The position numbers were made by a program, and so were the translations under genes. From positions 8,157,034 to 8,221,033 of the forward strand of contig NC_082618.1 of assembly GCF_030936135.1 (NCBI RefSeq): 64,000 nucleotides of DNA, given 5' to 3'. Below are positions 1 to 10,800 of the stretch, piece by piece. Below the pieces are notes generated by a model. That model did not search any database. It was not told the DNA's origin and saw nothing but the letters and a program-made list of their open reading frames with translations. The stretch comes from Gavia stellata. Lineage: Eukaryota; Chordata; Aves; Gaviiformes; Gaviidae. Every line of letters starts with the position of its first letter. The stretch's first letter is position 1.

Positions 1-348
1 TTGTATGCATGGATATAAACAAACAATGTCGAGTTGATGACTGAAGTAAAAGGGGATTGAACCTTTTTACTAAATGGAAAGTCTGGGATATCTAATTACT
101 TCTGTTAATCTTCTGAGCTTCTATTATCATCAGCAATATGCAAGAGTGAAGATCCTAGACAAGATTTAAGCCTAATATTTATACGCTGGCATGAAAAAGG
201 TCTTTGATTAAAAAAAGGTAGTGGCCAATGGCATCATGCTGTTAGCAAACTCCCAGGTCTCAAACTCAGTTCCTTCTTCTATTTCATTCCTCATCTTTCA
301 AACCCAAGTGCAATTTCAGGAAGGGCTCCTAATGACCAGTTCTCTTAC
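1..348 (-). other. BLMH: BLMH intron 4, left edge of window
   Basis: This stretch lies downstream (in gene orientation) of the BLMH exon 4 donor. I searched both strands for the next BLMH exon, which should open with the conserved Y-G-V-I-P-K-K segment, and did not find it, so it must lie beyond the left edge. The sequence is AT-rich, with no recognisable repeat or RNA gene. Confidence 0.7.
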
Positions 349-2166
349 CAATAATGTTAACCAACATATCCCACTGTCCACCATCATTCGTGGGGTTGGA
401 GAGCAGGAACTGTATCAGTCTTCCTTCCACAGGCTCCTTTTTCTGAGCTGTTTCCACAAAGGCATTTAGAAAGTAGTAACAACGTTCGACCTGGAATGGA
501 CAGACAGGAAAACCAGATATTTTAAGTGTGACATTGTGCATTAATTCATTCCTGAGTATTCAGTTCTTCAGAAGTCCTAACTAGATGAAGCTACCGTCTG
601 CTCCTCAGCTGAAGTCCTTATTTTCCCCTCTATCATTCCAGGGCTTATCCTATAAACTTATTTCTGTCACAGACCAAATATTTAGGAGTAAGTTAGCACA
701 GAGCTTGAGAGTAAGGGAACAGGAAGTGTGAAACAGAAGTTATGCAATGAAGCCTGGCCCAAACTAGTACTAGATTTTCTCGATTTCCCTTAGGGGAACA
801 AAAGCAGGCACACAGCTTGCAGATCAGTAGGTCACAAGCACAACCGAAAGCTCAACAGAAAGTTACAGTCATGTTTCCATGAGCCTCCTACAAGTAACTT
901 TTGAAATACGCGCAACACCTGAAAGACAACTTTTACTATTCCAAAACACTAACATCTTGACAACTAACTTCTCAAGCTGAAAGTCCCACTTTGCTCAACT
1001 GACATTTAAAAAACATAATTAAAGAACTTTTGAAGTTTCTTCTCATGTACATTTTCCACCTGGATTGTTAAGATGGTCCAGCCTAAAAGAAACTCTGTCC
1101 CAGTGCTAACACCTGATTGCATAAGCTGTCCTAGCACAACCTGTGACCTGTACTACTGTACCTTATCCCAGAAAAAGAGATACGACTGGCTGAATTCGAA
1201 CTCTTCAATGTTGTATTTCTTCATGAAAGGAAGACGCATTGCATTGAGGCAGGAAAAGATCCAACATCTCCCTGAGAGATCAAAGGAACAAGAATTAAAC
1301 TACAATGTTTAAGAGCTGCGTAAGGCTTAGGCTTTTTTTTAAACACAAGATTCACAACACCGTCCCGCCTCAAGCCTTTGGCCCACTGTTCTGGCTTGGA
1401 TCGTAAAATACCACAAAGCTCATGGAAGCTCAGAAATCTTTTACTGCAGATGGAAGTCTCTCAACTGATTTTATCTCATACTGTACGGAAGAGAAAATAG
1501 GCAAACGCTGCAAGCCTAAAGGCTGTTATTAACTCAAGAGGATGCTGCAGGGATTCAATTTTGCTCGGAGCCTGACAAAAGGACTTCGGAGGCAGCCATC
1601 GCTCCCCGGAGCACAGCCAGCATGACATCATTCCTCCCCCAAAGGCAGAGCCGCCGCGGGAGCGCACCCCAACACCGCCAGCCCCGACCCCCCCGCCCCG
1701 TGCTGGGGAGCCCCTTACCGGAGTTCTTCTGGTTGGTGACGGGCTTGCCCTCGGCGGGCACGGCGTGCTGGAAGACCTGCACCGTGTCCTGCACCACCTG
1801 CCGCTGCAGGCACACCTCCAGCGGGTCGTTGCACGTCGCCACGTTCTGGGCCAGCAGGAACTGGGGCTCGGCCCGCAGCCGCCGCGTGAAGGCGGCGGCC
1901 TTCTCCGTGCTCAGCCCTGGGGGCCAAGGGGCAGCCGTCACCGCCGGCCCCGCAGCCCCCCCCGGCACCGACACCCCCCGCCGACCCACTGCCCGGGTAA
2001 CGGCGTGTCTCTCTCCCTCCCGCCCCCCCCGGCCCCGGTAATTCCCCCCCTCCCGGGGCCCACTGCCGCGGTAACCGTCCCCCCCTCACGGACAGGACCA
2101 CCACCGCCCCCCCCAGCCCGTTGCCCCGGTAACGGCCGGGCCCCGCCCCTCACCGCGGGCGTTCAT
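349..2166 (-). CDS. BLMH: Bleomycin hydrolase, 5' coding exons 1-4 (partial gene)
   Basis: BLMH is a cytosolic papain-family (C1B) cysteine aminopeptidase that forms a barrel-shaped homohexamer, trims peptides and inactivates bleomycin. Coding exons, all minus strand: exon 1 2154-2166 (ATG at 2166-2164, reading M-N-A-R), exon 2 1719-1916, exon 3 1162-1271, exon 4 349-490. The phases join cleanly (13+198+110+142 nt = 154 codons plus 1 nt), and every donor is GT and every acceptor AG. Exon 2 gives FLLAQNV and FQHAVPAEGKPVTNQK. Exon 3 gives GRCWIFSCLNAMRLPF, whose Cys is residue 73, the family's catalytic Cys position. Exon 4 gives VERCYYFLNAF and NDGGQWDMLVN. These match mammalian BLMH nearly residue for residue. 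The catalytic His and Asn and about two thirds of the roughly 455-residue protein lie off the left edge. The start is chosen because it yields the short N-terminus typical of the family and lies in a CpG island. Confidence 0.95.
1162..1271 (-). CDS. BLMH: BLMH exon 3 carrying the active-site cysteine
   Basis: This 110-nt exon begins after the acceptor ...ctctcag and ends at AAG followed by gtacag. It encodes G-R-C-W-I-F-S-C and the following helix to F-F-W-D-K. The R-C-W segment after a Q-K-x-S-G stretch from exon 2 is the papain-like active-site Cys environment (Q and C of the Q-C-H-N set). The phase is 1 in and 0 out, consistent with exons 2 and 4. Confidence 0.93.
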
Positions 2167-2640
2167 GGCACAGGCTGCGCGAGCTCCCGGAACGGAAAGC
2201 GCCGCTCAACGGCCGGGCCCACCGCAGCTCGCGCGCCGAGGCGGAAGCGGTTCTTATAGCCCCGGCACCGGAAGCAGGAAGAGGGGCCCCGCGCAGCGGC
2301 CGGGGGAGGGGGCGCGCGCGCGGCGGGGGGCGGGAAGCGGACGGCGCGCCGCGAGGGACAAGTTTGCGGCGGTTGCGCGCGCCGTTGACGGCGGGGGCCG
2401 CGCGGGGGCGCTGGGGGCTCCATCCCCTCACACCCGCCCGCCCCCTGTTCGAGAACGTTCGGCGGCGGCGCCTGAGGCAGCGCCCGGCGGCCCCGGTGGC
2501 TGCGGCCTCCCCGCCCCGGGGAGCTCCAGTGCCGGCGGCTGCGTGTGGCCCAGGCCCGGCCCTGCGGCTCCAGGCAGCCGTGTTCCCTCAGGGCCGGGGC
2601 GGCCCTGGGCAAGGGAGGTGCCATTCAAGCATCCCCATCC
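1620..2640 (-). promoter_or_regulatory. BLMH: BLMH CpG-island promoter region
   Basis: A dense G+C and CpG tract covers BLMH exons 1-2 and the sequence upstream of the ATG. It is rich in GC-box-like runs such as ccccgcccc, and there is no convincing TATA box at the expected distance. This is the usual architecture of a housekeeping promoter. No plus-strand gene with recognisable coding potential starts here, so I see no evidence for a bidirectional gene pair. The exact transcription start cannot be read from sequence. Confidence 0.7.
1985..2140 (-). repeat. Degenerate GC-rich tandem units with X-box-like cores in BLMH intron 1
   Basis: Within intron 1 a GGTAA(C/T) core recurs at 1996, 2037, 2070 and 2128. 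Three of the copies share a longer pattern: ACTGCCCGGGTAAC (1988-2001), ACTGCCGCGGTAAC (2062-2075) and GTTGCCCCGGTAAC (2120-2133). The last fits the palindromic RFX X-box consensus GTTRCCNNGGYAAC exactly. Spacing is irregular (about 41, 33 and 58 nt) and the linkers are C-rich. The repeat origin and any RFX binding are inference. Confidence 0.5.
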
Positions 2641-3326
2641 CGCTGCCCCCAGTCTTTACCCCCCAGTGTGTCCCCCCCTCTGCTCTGCAGCTTAACGGGA
2701 GGGCTTAAAACGGGTCTCCGCAGCAGGCGGTGTCGAGGCCGGGCGCCTGGGAGCGTGAGCTGGCGCCGACACTGCATGGTGAGGGCCCTCCCTGAGCGCT
2801 GGCAGACGTCAGTCAAGGACACGCTCCGGGTCATGCCACAGAGGCTTCCTGTTGAGTAACAGCCCTGCTCCTCCGAGAAGAGTGTTTGCGCATCACAGAC
2901 TCAAATTGATTTACAGCACACGGTGTTTATTGATGGTATTAGTAATGTACCGTTCCAAGACATGATGAGGCCTTAAAAGCTTGCCAGGACCTTGAGAAAA
3001 ATGCTTGAGTGGCGTATTTCTTGGGGGGAGGGATGGAGAGGTTTTCCTGCCGTCGTGGTGCTGGAGCATTCACACTGAAATTTCCACTGTGTATTGTTGG
3101 GCGCTTGGGGCTGCCCGAGCCCTGAGGTCTGCTCTCAGCCGAGGGAGACAGGACATGCAACAGCAGTGCAAAGTGCCAGGCAGCTTTCGCCCTGGCCAAC
3201 AGAAGCTGAGATGCCCATAGGATTACCGGGAAGGGGCAGCAAGTTGGGTGGCCACCACCCCTAACACCCTGTGGAATGGCACTGTAGGACAGGACAAAGA
3301 GAGCGTCTGCCAGCTCAACACCTCAC
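2641..3326. other. Short intergenic gap between BLMH promoter and TMIGD1 3' end
   Basis: I see no coding exon or RNA gene here. The gap separates two genes that both read leftward. A second minus-strand AATAAA (plus strand TTTATT at 2926-2931) could be a distal polyadenylation signal for TMIGD1. Confidence 0.5.
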
Positions 3327-3332
3327 TTTATT
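3327..3332 (-). terminator. TMIGD1: Candidate TMIGD1 polyadenylation signal (AATAAA)
   Basis: Plus-strand TTTATT is AATAAA on the minus strand, about 720 nt beyond the TMIGD1 stop codon. It is the first canonical hexamer met downstream of the stop. The 3' UTR would then run from 4052 down to about 3305. Position-only evidence. Confidence 0.45.
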
Positions 3333-4052
3333 CGTGCATCAGCATAACGATCTGTAGCAACCCGTTGTTGACCGACTGACAAGCCGCGCGCCTGACTGCA
3401 CATGCATACCTTTTAGGAATAAGCATAGAGGGCAAGATCTGGCAACAGCTCAGGCAGCCCACCCCCCGTGGCAGTGCTCTAAGCAGTAAGTCTGAATGAA
3501 CAGATTCAAAGAACCACTTATATTTTTAAAAGACCATATAAACTTAACCCAAAAAACTTCTTCCGGTGCTTTATCTCATCATCTCCCACAAAGGGCTTAT
3601 GTTCCACCACTAGAAATGATGTTTTCTGGGTACGAACGGGAACCTTGGGGTCTTTACCTGCAGCAAAACGAAAATAAATGAAAAATCACCTACTAGGGAA
3701 AAAAATCAAGTTAGTTGAATTCACCCGGGCTGCACTCAGCTCCAGAAAGCTTTCAGCAGGCTGGGGATACACTGTTATGTTCGTTCCCCACTGCCTCCAC
3801 ACAGGGGTGGCCAGGGCAAGGGCAGGAGCCGTGCCGTGCCTGGGGCGGGATGCACGTCTGTACTGCCGCGTTCCTGTGGACCCCTCTCTGCTGGGAGAGA
3901 AGGTGCGGACTCACGTTAGCCAGCCAGAACAAGAGCTCGGTAACTCAGTGTGGCTGGGTTTGGCGTGCTGAGTGCTCTTTTCTTTTCCAGGTTCTGCTAA
4001 GGCTTAAAGAAGGGGGTTCATTTGGAAACTGCATGGATAAGCAGTCAAATAC

Positions 4053-7000
4053 TTACAGAGCTGTTTCACTTGATCTTCTGAAGCACTGAAAATAAAGAAA
4101 CAGTCTTGTTATCTTTTGTATTTCCTGGCCATAGGGATATTTTTCCTAATATCTTGTAAGTGCATAATGCGTTCCACCTTAAAATATCTAATATTCGATT
4201 TATCTACTAGTAATTCTAAAGCAGGAGGTAGTACATAACATTCTTTAACAGTGGAAAGCAACACTACAAAGTAGCATAGAAAAGGTTAAAAACCCCCAGT
4301 GCATTGCAGCAAAACAATACTATTTTTTTCCTAAGAAACTAGAGTTTTCCATACCTTAAAAATTGTATCTTTTCGAGCCACAATTCCAAAAAGTACCGTT
4401 AGTGTAACCACCACGACAGCAGCAATAACAGCCTCCTTGGGAAAAACAGGTTTTTTATCTGTCAAGAGGGAGAGGAGGTTGAATATGTGATAGATTGGTG
4501 CAGTCATATAAAACAGAACATTTCAGAGAACTGCGGAAAGACATATTTCTTTTCCCATGGCTGTCACTGCTGATTTGAACTGTTGCTCTGTCTGCTGCCC
4601 GCAGGCTGCCTGTGTGGATTAGTCCCATGGAAAGAAGGGAGCCAAGGCTGTATTTTAGCGAACTGAAGGAAGAATTGAAACATCGGTCCCTGAAGAAGAA
4701 GATCCCCAAGGCACTCTTGCATATGGAAATAAGGGTGTCCAGCCGTACCACTGACACAGCTAACGATGCTTTCCTCCCTGTTCCCAGAGTGCAGAAATGA
4801 AAGGGGTCCAGCCAGAGGGTGGGAAATGGGTGCCTGGTGGGTCACCTCACCTCGTGTCACCTGTCTGAGACCTGAGCACCCAGCCCCTGCAAAGCCTCCA
4901 CCTCCCTGTTGTCTCAGGGCTATAGTCACTTCTGGAGTCGCTTCTCTTGCCTTAAACAGCTCTTTCAGCATGACAGAATACTATGGTAAGAGTAAGATGC
5001 TTCAAGTAAGACCTAAGGTGGTTTAAACCACACTTGAATGTGCCCTGTTGGCGTGGGAAGTGAGACAGTGGGGTGAGCCCGCCTCGGGTCATGCTTGCCA
5101 AATGCCTTTGAATAACAGGTAGAGGAGGAAAGGCCCTTCCTGGTGCTGTGGTCCCAGGCACAGGTGCACGGAGAGCTCCTGGCTGTTGCTGTGCCCTCAG
5201 AAGTTAACGCAGGGAATTTACAACATTCCACTTACACTTCTTAATAGAAATGTGATTGCTATCACTACAAAAGAGAATGGAGTTACTTGTAAAGCTTATT
5301 GTTTGGCAGCAGCCTTGTTACCTTCAACTATCAGGTGGAAATCCTTTCTCCCCTCTCCCAAAGAAGATTGCACCACGCAGGTGTAGGTCCCGTTGTCAGA
5401 CTTCCGTACTTTATTGATAGCGAGCTGAAAGACCTCGCTAGTCTGGTACAGCTGGTAACGATTTTGCTGTAGGGTCAAGGTGCTGTTGTTCTTATACCAA
5501 GCTGTTTGGGCTTGAGGGTTGGATCTGGCGTTGCAGGACAGAGTGACATCTTTGTCTTCTTCGATTTGGAGGGACTCTTCTCCAGTTAGCCGGGGAGGAA
5601 CTGTTCACAGTAATGCAGTTCAACAGGTCATTAATAATGCTGATCACCATTTAACACAAAATAAGTTCCCTTTACACATCCCTTGTGCACCTTGTTCTGT
5701 GGTGTAACACATCACAGTTGTGCAGCCTTTCATGATCCCCGGGAAGCAGCAGTGCAATCAGTGGCAGAGACGGTCACTCCCGTAACTCCTCTGCCCTGAC
5801 TTGTATCCTTGGGAAAGAATCTAGGTGGAGGCAGGGACATATCCAGAACATCTTCTTACTTAAGGGCCCACCCACTCCTTATAAAAGAGGCATTAGATCA
5901 GGCCACAAGCACCAATGTGGAAAGGGAGTGTCTTACGACATGAGTTATCTCCTCCTAAACGCATTTTTTCTTGGTGAGGACAGTGTACAAGGGTGCAAAA
6001 CACCCCGCCTTCAGCTAGCGCCCAGACACCAAGGTGCTCAGCCCACAGTTTCGTCCCACCCCAGCCATTCGGCACAGATATCCACCACTGCAACTCACAC
6101 TGGACATCCAGGATCACAGACACCTGGACAGACTTGTCCCGTGCCAGTTTGCATGTGAAGGTGACTCCGTTGTCGGACTCGGTGACTGGGGATACACAGA
6201 TGTTACTGATGTTCACTCTATTTCCATCTTTCAGATCCACTTTCCCATCTCCTCGGTACCAGAGCAGCTCCTCAGCCTGGCTGCTGTTCTGTACTAGGCA
6301 GGAGAGGGAGACGAGAGGGCCAGGCAATGTAGACAGGGAGAAGTCAGCAATGTGGTTATTTACAGACAGTTCCAAACCTGCAAAAGAAGGAGAACGAGGG
6401 CACTAAGCATCCCAAGCTGTACTCTTCCCCCAAAAGCCGCCCTGCTAGCTTCTCCAAGTGCTCGACCTTGGAGGAGGGACTGAGTTTCAGGCTTCAGTCT
6501 AACAGCTGTTTTCAGGTGGGACTTTAGTTTTTGAGACAAGAAGTGTCTTCATCACAAGGCTCCCTTGACAGTTATTTAAAATAAGTCAGGCTTTTGCAAC
6601 TGGCTGCAAGAACACCAAAGCCTGACCTGTAATAAGAAAAGGTTTGAAAACCAGCAGTGACGATGTAACACACACAGCAAAAGATCATCCACATCCCTCC
6701 AGTTTTGCTCACCCTCTTGCTGCAAATCACCATTGCAGCATACCTGTGCCCTCAGGTTTTGTGCTCATGGTTTGATACACTGGTTTCTGGTTGGAACTGA
6801 ATGCGCTTGAGAGTATAAATTAGTTAATCAGCTCCTCAGCCGTACCCTGGCCAGTCTGAGTTCAGCTGTAGGAGAGCTGCAGTTTGTCTAACGCACAAAC
6901 CTCAGGACATACTAAATGAAGAACCAGTATGGGAAATACATTTTTGTAACAGGCTGAAACTCACTACTGTAGCCTTTGTCATAGATGAATGAACTAAAAA

Positions 7001-7454
7001 TATAGCTCAGAGTATAAAGGCACTATAGTCCTGTGAATATAAGAAGTCTGAAGCTCCCTGTCTCTTCCTTGGTGTTCCCAGGTGGCCAAACCTATCACAC
7101 TTTTCACTGCTTAGAGCAGGTTTGAAAACAGTGGCCTCATCATCCCTGCACAGCTGCTGCAATAACGTTGGAAAACACTAAAGCTTCCCCATTCCCTTCT
7201 CTGCTACTCTCAAAATCAGGGGCCACTTTTCAGATGGTCCTCTGGGGAAGACTTCCAGAACATCGGAAAGCTGGGATCCTGGTGTGGCACATCACCCCGG
7301 CCCCTGCCCAACCCCAGAGATTTTCACATGTCGGCATGATGGACAAAGCCACGACGGATTTTTTCCATTGCTTACCTGTGGCTACGCGTGCCAAAAAGCA
7401 AACGGCAAGGACAGGCACTTCATAGGGGACTGCGAGGCTGCTTCTCTGCACCAT
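4053..7454 (-). CDS. TMIGD1: Transmembrane and immunoglobulin domain-containing protein 1 (complete, 5 coding exons)
   Basis: TMIGD1 is a single-pass adhesion protein of intestinal and renal epithelium. Coding exons (minus strand): 7376-7454, 6099-6377, 5322-5600, 4355-4458 and 4053-4085. Together they give 774 nt, 257 aa plus stop, against about 262 in human. Residues 1-27 form a signal peptide with core VLAVCFLA. Ig domain 1 has Cys53 and Cys102 with Trp66 in LLWYRGDGKVDLK and the D-N-G before the second Cys. Ig domain 2 has Cys142 and Cys194 with Trp154. N-glycosylation sequons lie at N57, N82, N157, N158 and N189. The membrane span is about 222-240, followed by basic R-K. The last exon reads CFRRSSETAL and stops, keeping a C-terminal class I PDZ-type T-x-L end. 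All introns are GT-AG, in phase 1-1-1-0. The two Ig exons are exactly 279 nt each. Order, spacing and tail match the mammalian protein. Confidence 0.93.
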
Positions 7455-7476
7455 CTCGGAGGAGCCCAGCTGGTGT

Positions 7477-7718
7477 CTGTTGGAGAGAGGGTCACGGCGT
7501 TGCTGCCTCTGCTCGGGGCTCCCAGCGGGTTAATTGCTTGGTGCCGTCAGACAGTGTCACCAGGGAATAAACTAAGTCCTTTTGTTGCAGGACCTTTTCC
7601 AGTGCAGAGCAGAATCAAGGGGGTTTTACGTCTCTAATCTCTGTTGCATGAGTTTGTTGTCGCCAATCAACTGTCCGTCAGGGGAACCCGTCTCTGGGAC
7701 GTGTAGCACCGGACTTAC
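7477..7718 (-). other. TMIGD1: TMIGD1 5' UTR intron
   Basis: On the minus strand a strong donor AAG|GTAAGT (first intron base at 7718) and an acceptor CTCTCTCCAACAG (exon resumes at 7476) bracket 242 nt. Splicing leaves only 22 nt of leader in the coding exon before ATG at 7454. Both sites are good consensus matches, but the intron is inferred from motifs only. Confidence 0.5.
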
Positions 7719-7757
7719 CTTGGGAAGAGTCTCTGGAGAGGCTGCTTCTGCTAAGAA
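7719..7757 (-). other. TMIGD1: Candidate TMIGD1 non-coding first exon
   Basis: The segment lies between the expected initiation point, about 30 nt downstream of the TATA box, and the consensus donor at 7718. It would be a non-coding leader exon of roughly 35-40 nt. The transcription start is inferred from the TATA distance. Confidence 0.45.
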
Positions 7758-7779
7758 ATGCGCACCTCTTTCCCCTCCT

Positions 7780-7787
7780 TATTTATA
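7780..7787 (-). promoter_or_regulatory. TMIGD1: TATA box of TMIGD1 promoter
   Basis: The minus strand reads TATAAATA, a near-perfect TATA element. It is about 61 nt upstream of a consensus splice donor and 326 nt upstream of the ATG. The region is not CpG-rich, unlike the other three promoters in the window, which fits a tissue-restricted gene. Confidence 0.6.
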
Positions 7788-7804
7788 AGGTCTGAATTTT
7801 AATA

Positions 7805-7840
7805 TTTTATGGTAGCTCAGTAAGAAGTGAGTCCATAAAA
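7805..7840 (-). promoter_or_regulatory. Inverted pair of CDX-like sites upstream of TMIGD1 TATA box
   Basis: TTTTATGG at 7805-7812 and its exact reverse complement CCATAAAA at 7833-7840 lie 18-53 nt upstream of the TATA box. The TTTATGG/CCATAAA core is the caudal-type (CDX) homeodomain consensus. TMIGD1 is known as an intestinal epithelial gene in mammals, so CDX input would make sense, but binding is inference. Confidence 0.35.
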
Positions 7841-10800
7841 TGGGTTCAAGGCCTTGTTCAATTCCTGGATTTCTGAGCTCCCAGATCACTGAAGAAAAGT
7901 ATTTGCTGGGCTCTGCTGGCTGTTTTATGAGACTTGCCAAGGCAATGAGTAACTAACGAGAGAGTTCCTGCATCAGCTATACAGACCTTCAGCCAAAAAT
8001 AATACCTTTTCCCTCTCAGTTTTCTGGCTGTTCACGACACTGTTTCAAGCTGTAGGAAGTTTATCCTAGATTATCCTAGAGCAGGAGTAGATTCTGATTT
8101 GCCCCTTCCTGCCTGAAGCTCTGTCGCCGTGTCCTCCTTTGACTGGAAAATGAGAAAATGCACTGATTCAGACTTTGAACTGCACGTTGGCAGAGGAGAG
8201 AGCAGAGACACTGTCCTGCTCACCGGCGTGTACCCCCAGGGTGCTCCTGTGGTTATCTCAGATCCTGGACACCGCCCGACGTACAGCGGGGGTCCCCCCA
8301 CTGCTGGGACAGCTGTGTGCACCCGCTGCGTGTCTGTGGAGGGCACAACTGAAGCACTCGGCTACAGGGAAAACAGTGTCCGAAATTGCCTGCTTATACT
8401 TCAGCAGGATGATGGTGACGTCGTTGCAAATGATGGGGTCCTCGCAGCCTCCAGAATGTCTTCTCACCGCTGTCAGTGTCCCCGCAGGCTCAGGGCACGT
8501 CACTTGTCAGGAACTGGCTGAGCAGAGCCATAAAGTGCGTTTCATGAGCGGGAGGAGCCTGAGACACGTCCTGAGCATTTTCTTCGCCTGTAGACGCAGT
8601 GGCCCAGCTCAGCGGCACAGAGGTGGGCAGTGAGGGTTGGCTGTAGGCAGAGAGCACACGAGCAGACAGCGCTATTTATTTGTGGGGCTGTTGCAAACAT
8701 GGGTCACCTTTGAGTGTTTCTTAGTATAACTTTTTCTGTGTTCATTGGTTTACCCTTAAAACTAACAGGGAATCATTTTCTGTTAAAAAAATAAACGTGT
8801 ATAAAAGTCGCTAAAAGAGACAGTATTCAGCCTGCCTTCTAGAAAACTACTGTTTCAGAAATTAGTGTCCAGCCTTTAACTCACTTTTTATCTTCAAACT
8901 CAATTTAAGACATTTTAAGAAATAAATTTAGCTGCTTCTACCATTTATAGGAAGTTGTATGCCCTGTCCTTGTAGCATTCGACTAAATCTTGGCTTATGA
9001 TCCGGTACAAACTTCAATCAAAATGCTCTTCCTAAGAGTAAAGTGATCTTTTTAGATTTTTCTGAGTTGAAATAGAGAGTGTGGCAAAGGAACAGGCTGG
9101 GAAACGGCTCGTGTGCTCCTGCCAAGGCATGAGCCAAAGGCATGAGAGTGCAGGGAGGTCTGTGCTCCTTCTGGTCACTGCGTTGCAATGACAATCCAGA
9201 AGAAGGAGGTGTTTAGAGTAAGTGAGGATGTGAAGAATGAAAGTATCGGGTTTTGGGGTATTTTATTAGTCTAGAAATGAGAGTAAGGGAAAAGATTGTC
9301 AGACACCAGCTGTTCTGTGGTGGGTTTGTCATGATGCAAGACACAGCATCTGGTGGGACCTGGGAAAAATTCTGTCCCAGGTTTGCAGCAGGTCTGTGTG
9401 ACAGGCGGCAAGGTGAGCTCAGGTTCACCCGGTTTACGTTTTTTAAAGGAAGGCAATGGCAGCGCCCTGTTTTGCAACGGGCTTTGAGCTATGCTGAAGG
9501 AAGAGAGACTAGAAAAGCAAGGTGTTACTTGGCCAGAGGCACTAAAAGGCAGCATTTTTAAACTGATAAGAACTACTTTCGCAATTACTTTTTACACTTT
9601 TCTTTTTATACAGGGCGAAATTATCTTGTGGGTGTCTAATTACTGAGGTCTAGAGTTTTGTGGGTTGCGTTATCCACCTTTCCATTACGTTTAGGAGGGA
9701 TGTAAACCTCATGTTCCAGAATGTAAAACAGCCACTAGTGACTCAGACTGGGAGGAACCTCTTCAGTGAGGCAGATACTCCGTAACTCTCCACGGCAAAG
9801 GATCCAGCCCGCTCCTTTGAGGTATTTGGATCGGGCACTGTCAAGGCTGGATTAGACGGACCATGGGCTAGAGCCAGAGTAATCCACCACACCGGTTCCT
9901 GCTTGTCATCCTTGTGGCAACAGTGGACCAACAAACCCAGAATAAGACTGCTGTTAAATATGACTCTGAAGAGCCCAAGGGAATTAATTAATAAACACCA
10001 GTCTATTCCTGGGTGTAATCCAAGCTTTAGAAACCTGAGAAGAGAAGATTGAGAACATGATAGAGATTGGGCAGAAGTTTCTTTTCCACTGGGTTCTTAA
10101 CCTCCGACTCCAAACTTCACAGCAGTTTGGGTTCCGCTCGGTTATCCCCAGTGCTTCCAGGGGTAGGGGGCACAGCTCCTAATCCCCCACATTTTCACTG
10201 GCCGACGGGAACTCCATCTATATTCAGCAGCGTTGTGAGTGCTGAAGGTTGCTCTTGGAGTCCGGGGCGTAGCAGGATCTGCACAGACGTGTGGAAGCTG
10301 GGGATGGTATCTGTGGGTTGGTTTGTCAGGCAAACAATGCCTGTAACATGGCTGTAATCCTGCTCCAGAAAACATGTTTCTGCAACAGTGCCTGAGGCTC
10401 TGCTCAAAGGCTGCTCCTGTCTTCCTACTCGTTGTGGTTCCCCGGCTCCTAATCCCTTTTTAATATGTGGTGCTACATATTTTGCAACACTTCCATTGTT
10501 GGAGAATGACTCTAACACCGAAACCCACTGCCTCCGCTTGCCAGATACCTGGGCTGGAACGTGAGGCTGTCAGGGAATGCTGCTTGAACTTAGCACTCCT
10601 CTTCCTTCCCACAAAACCTATTTTTCCCCAAGCATAAAGATTATGGAGATGCGATGAGCCCTGATTTCTCAGACTCCCAGCCCATACCCTGCATATTTTC
10701 CACTCTTGAGATGGACAGATCTCAAGTATTTTTTGCATAATTTTGTTAATCTATTTTCTGATGGTCCTTCTATAAAAGGTCCCACACTATGCAGAGGAAT

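Noticed and set aside
2163-2708. Overlapping open frames of 100-175 codons on both strands upstream of BLMH
   Set aside because: CpG-island artefacts with Pro/Arg/Ala-rich products in many frames at once; no splice-linked continuation and no family match.
8129-8633. Pair of 130-150-codon plus-strand open frames as a possible gene between TMIGD1 and CPD
   Set aside because: Products look random, an antisense frame covers the same DNA, and I saw no linked exons or clear promoter.
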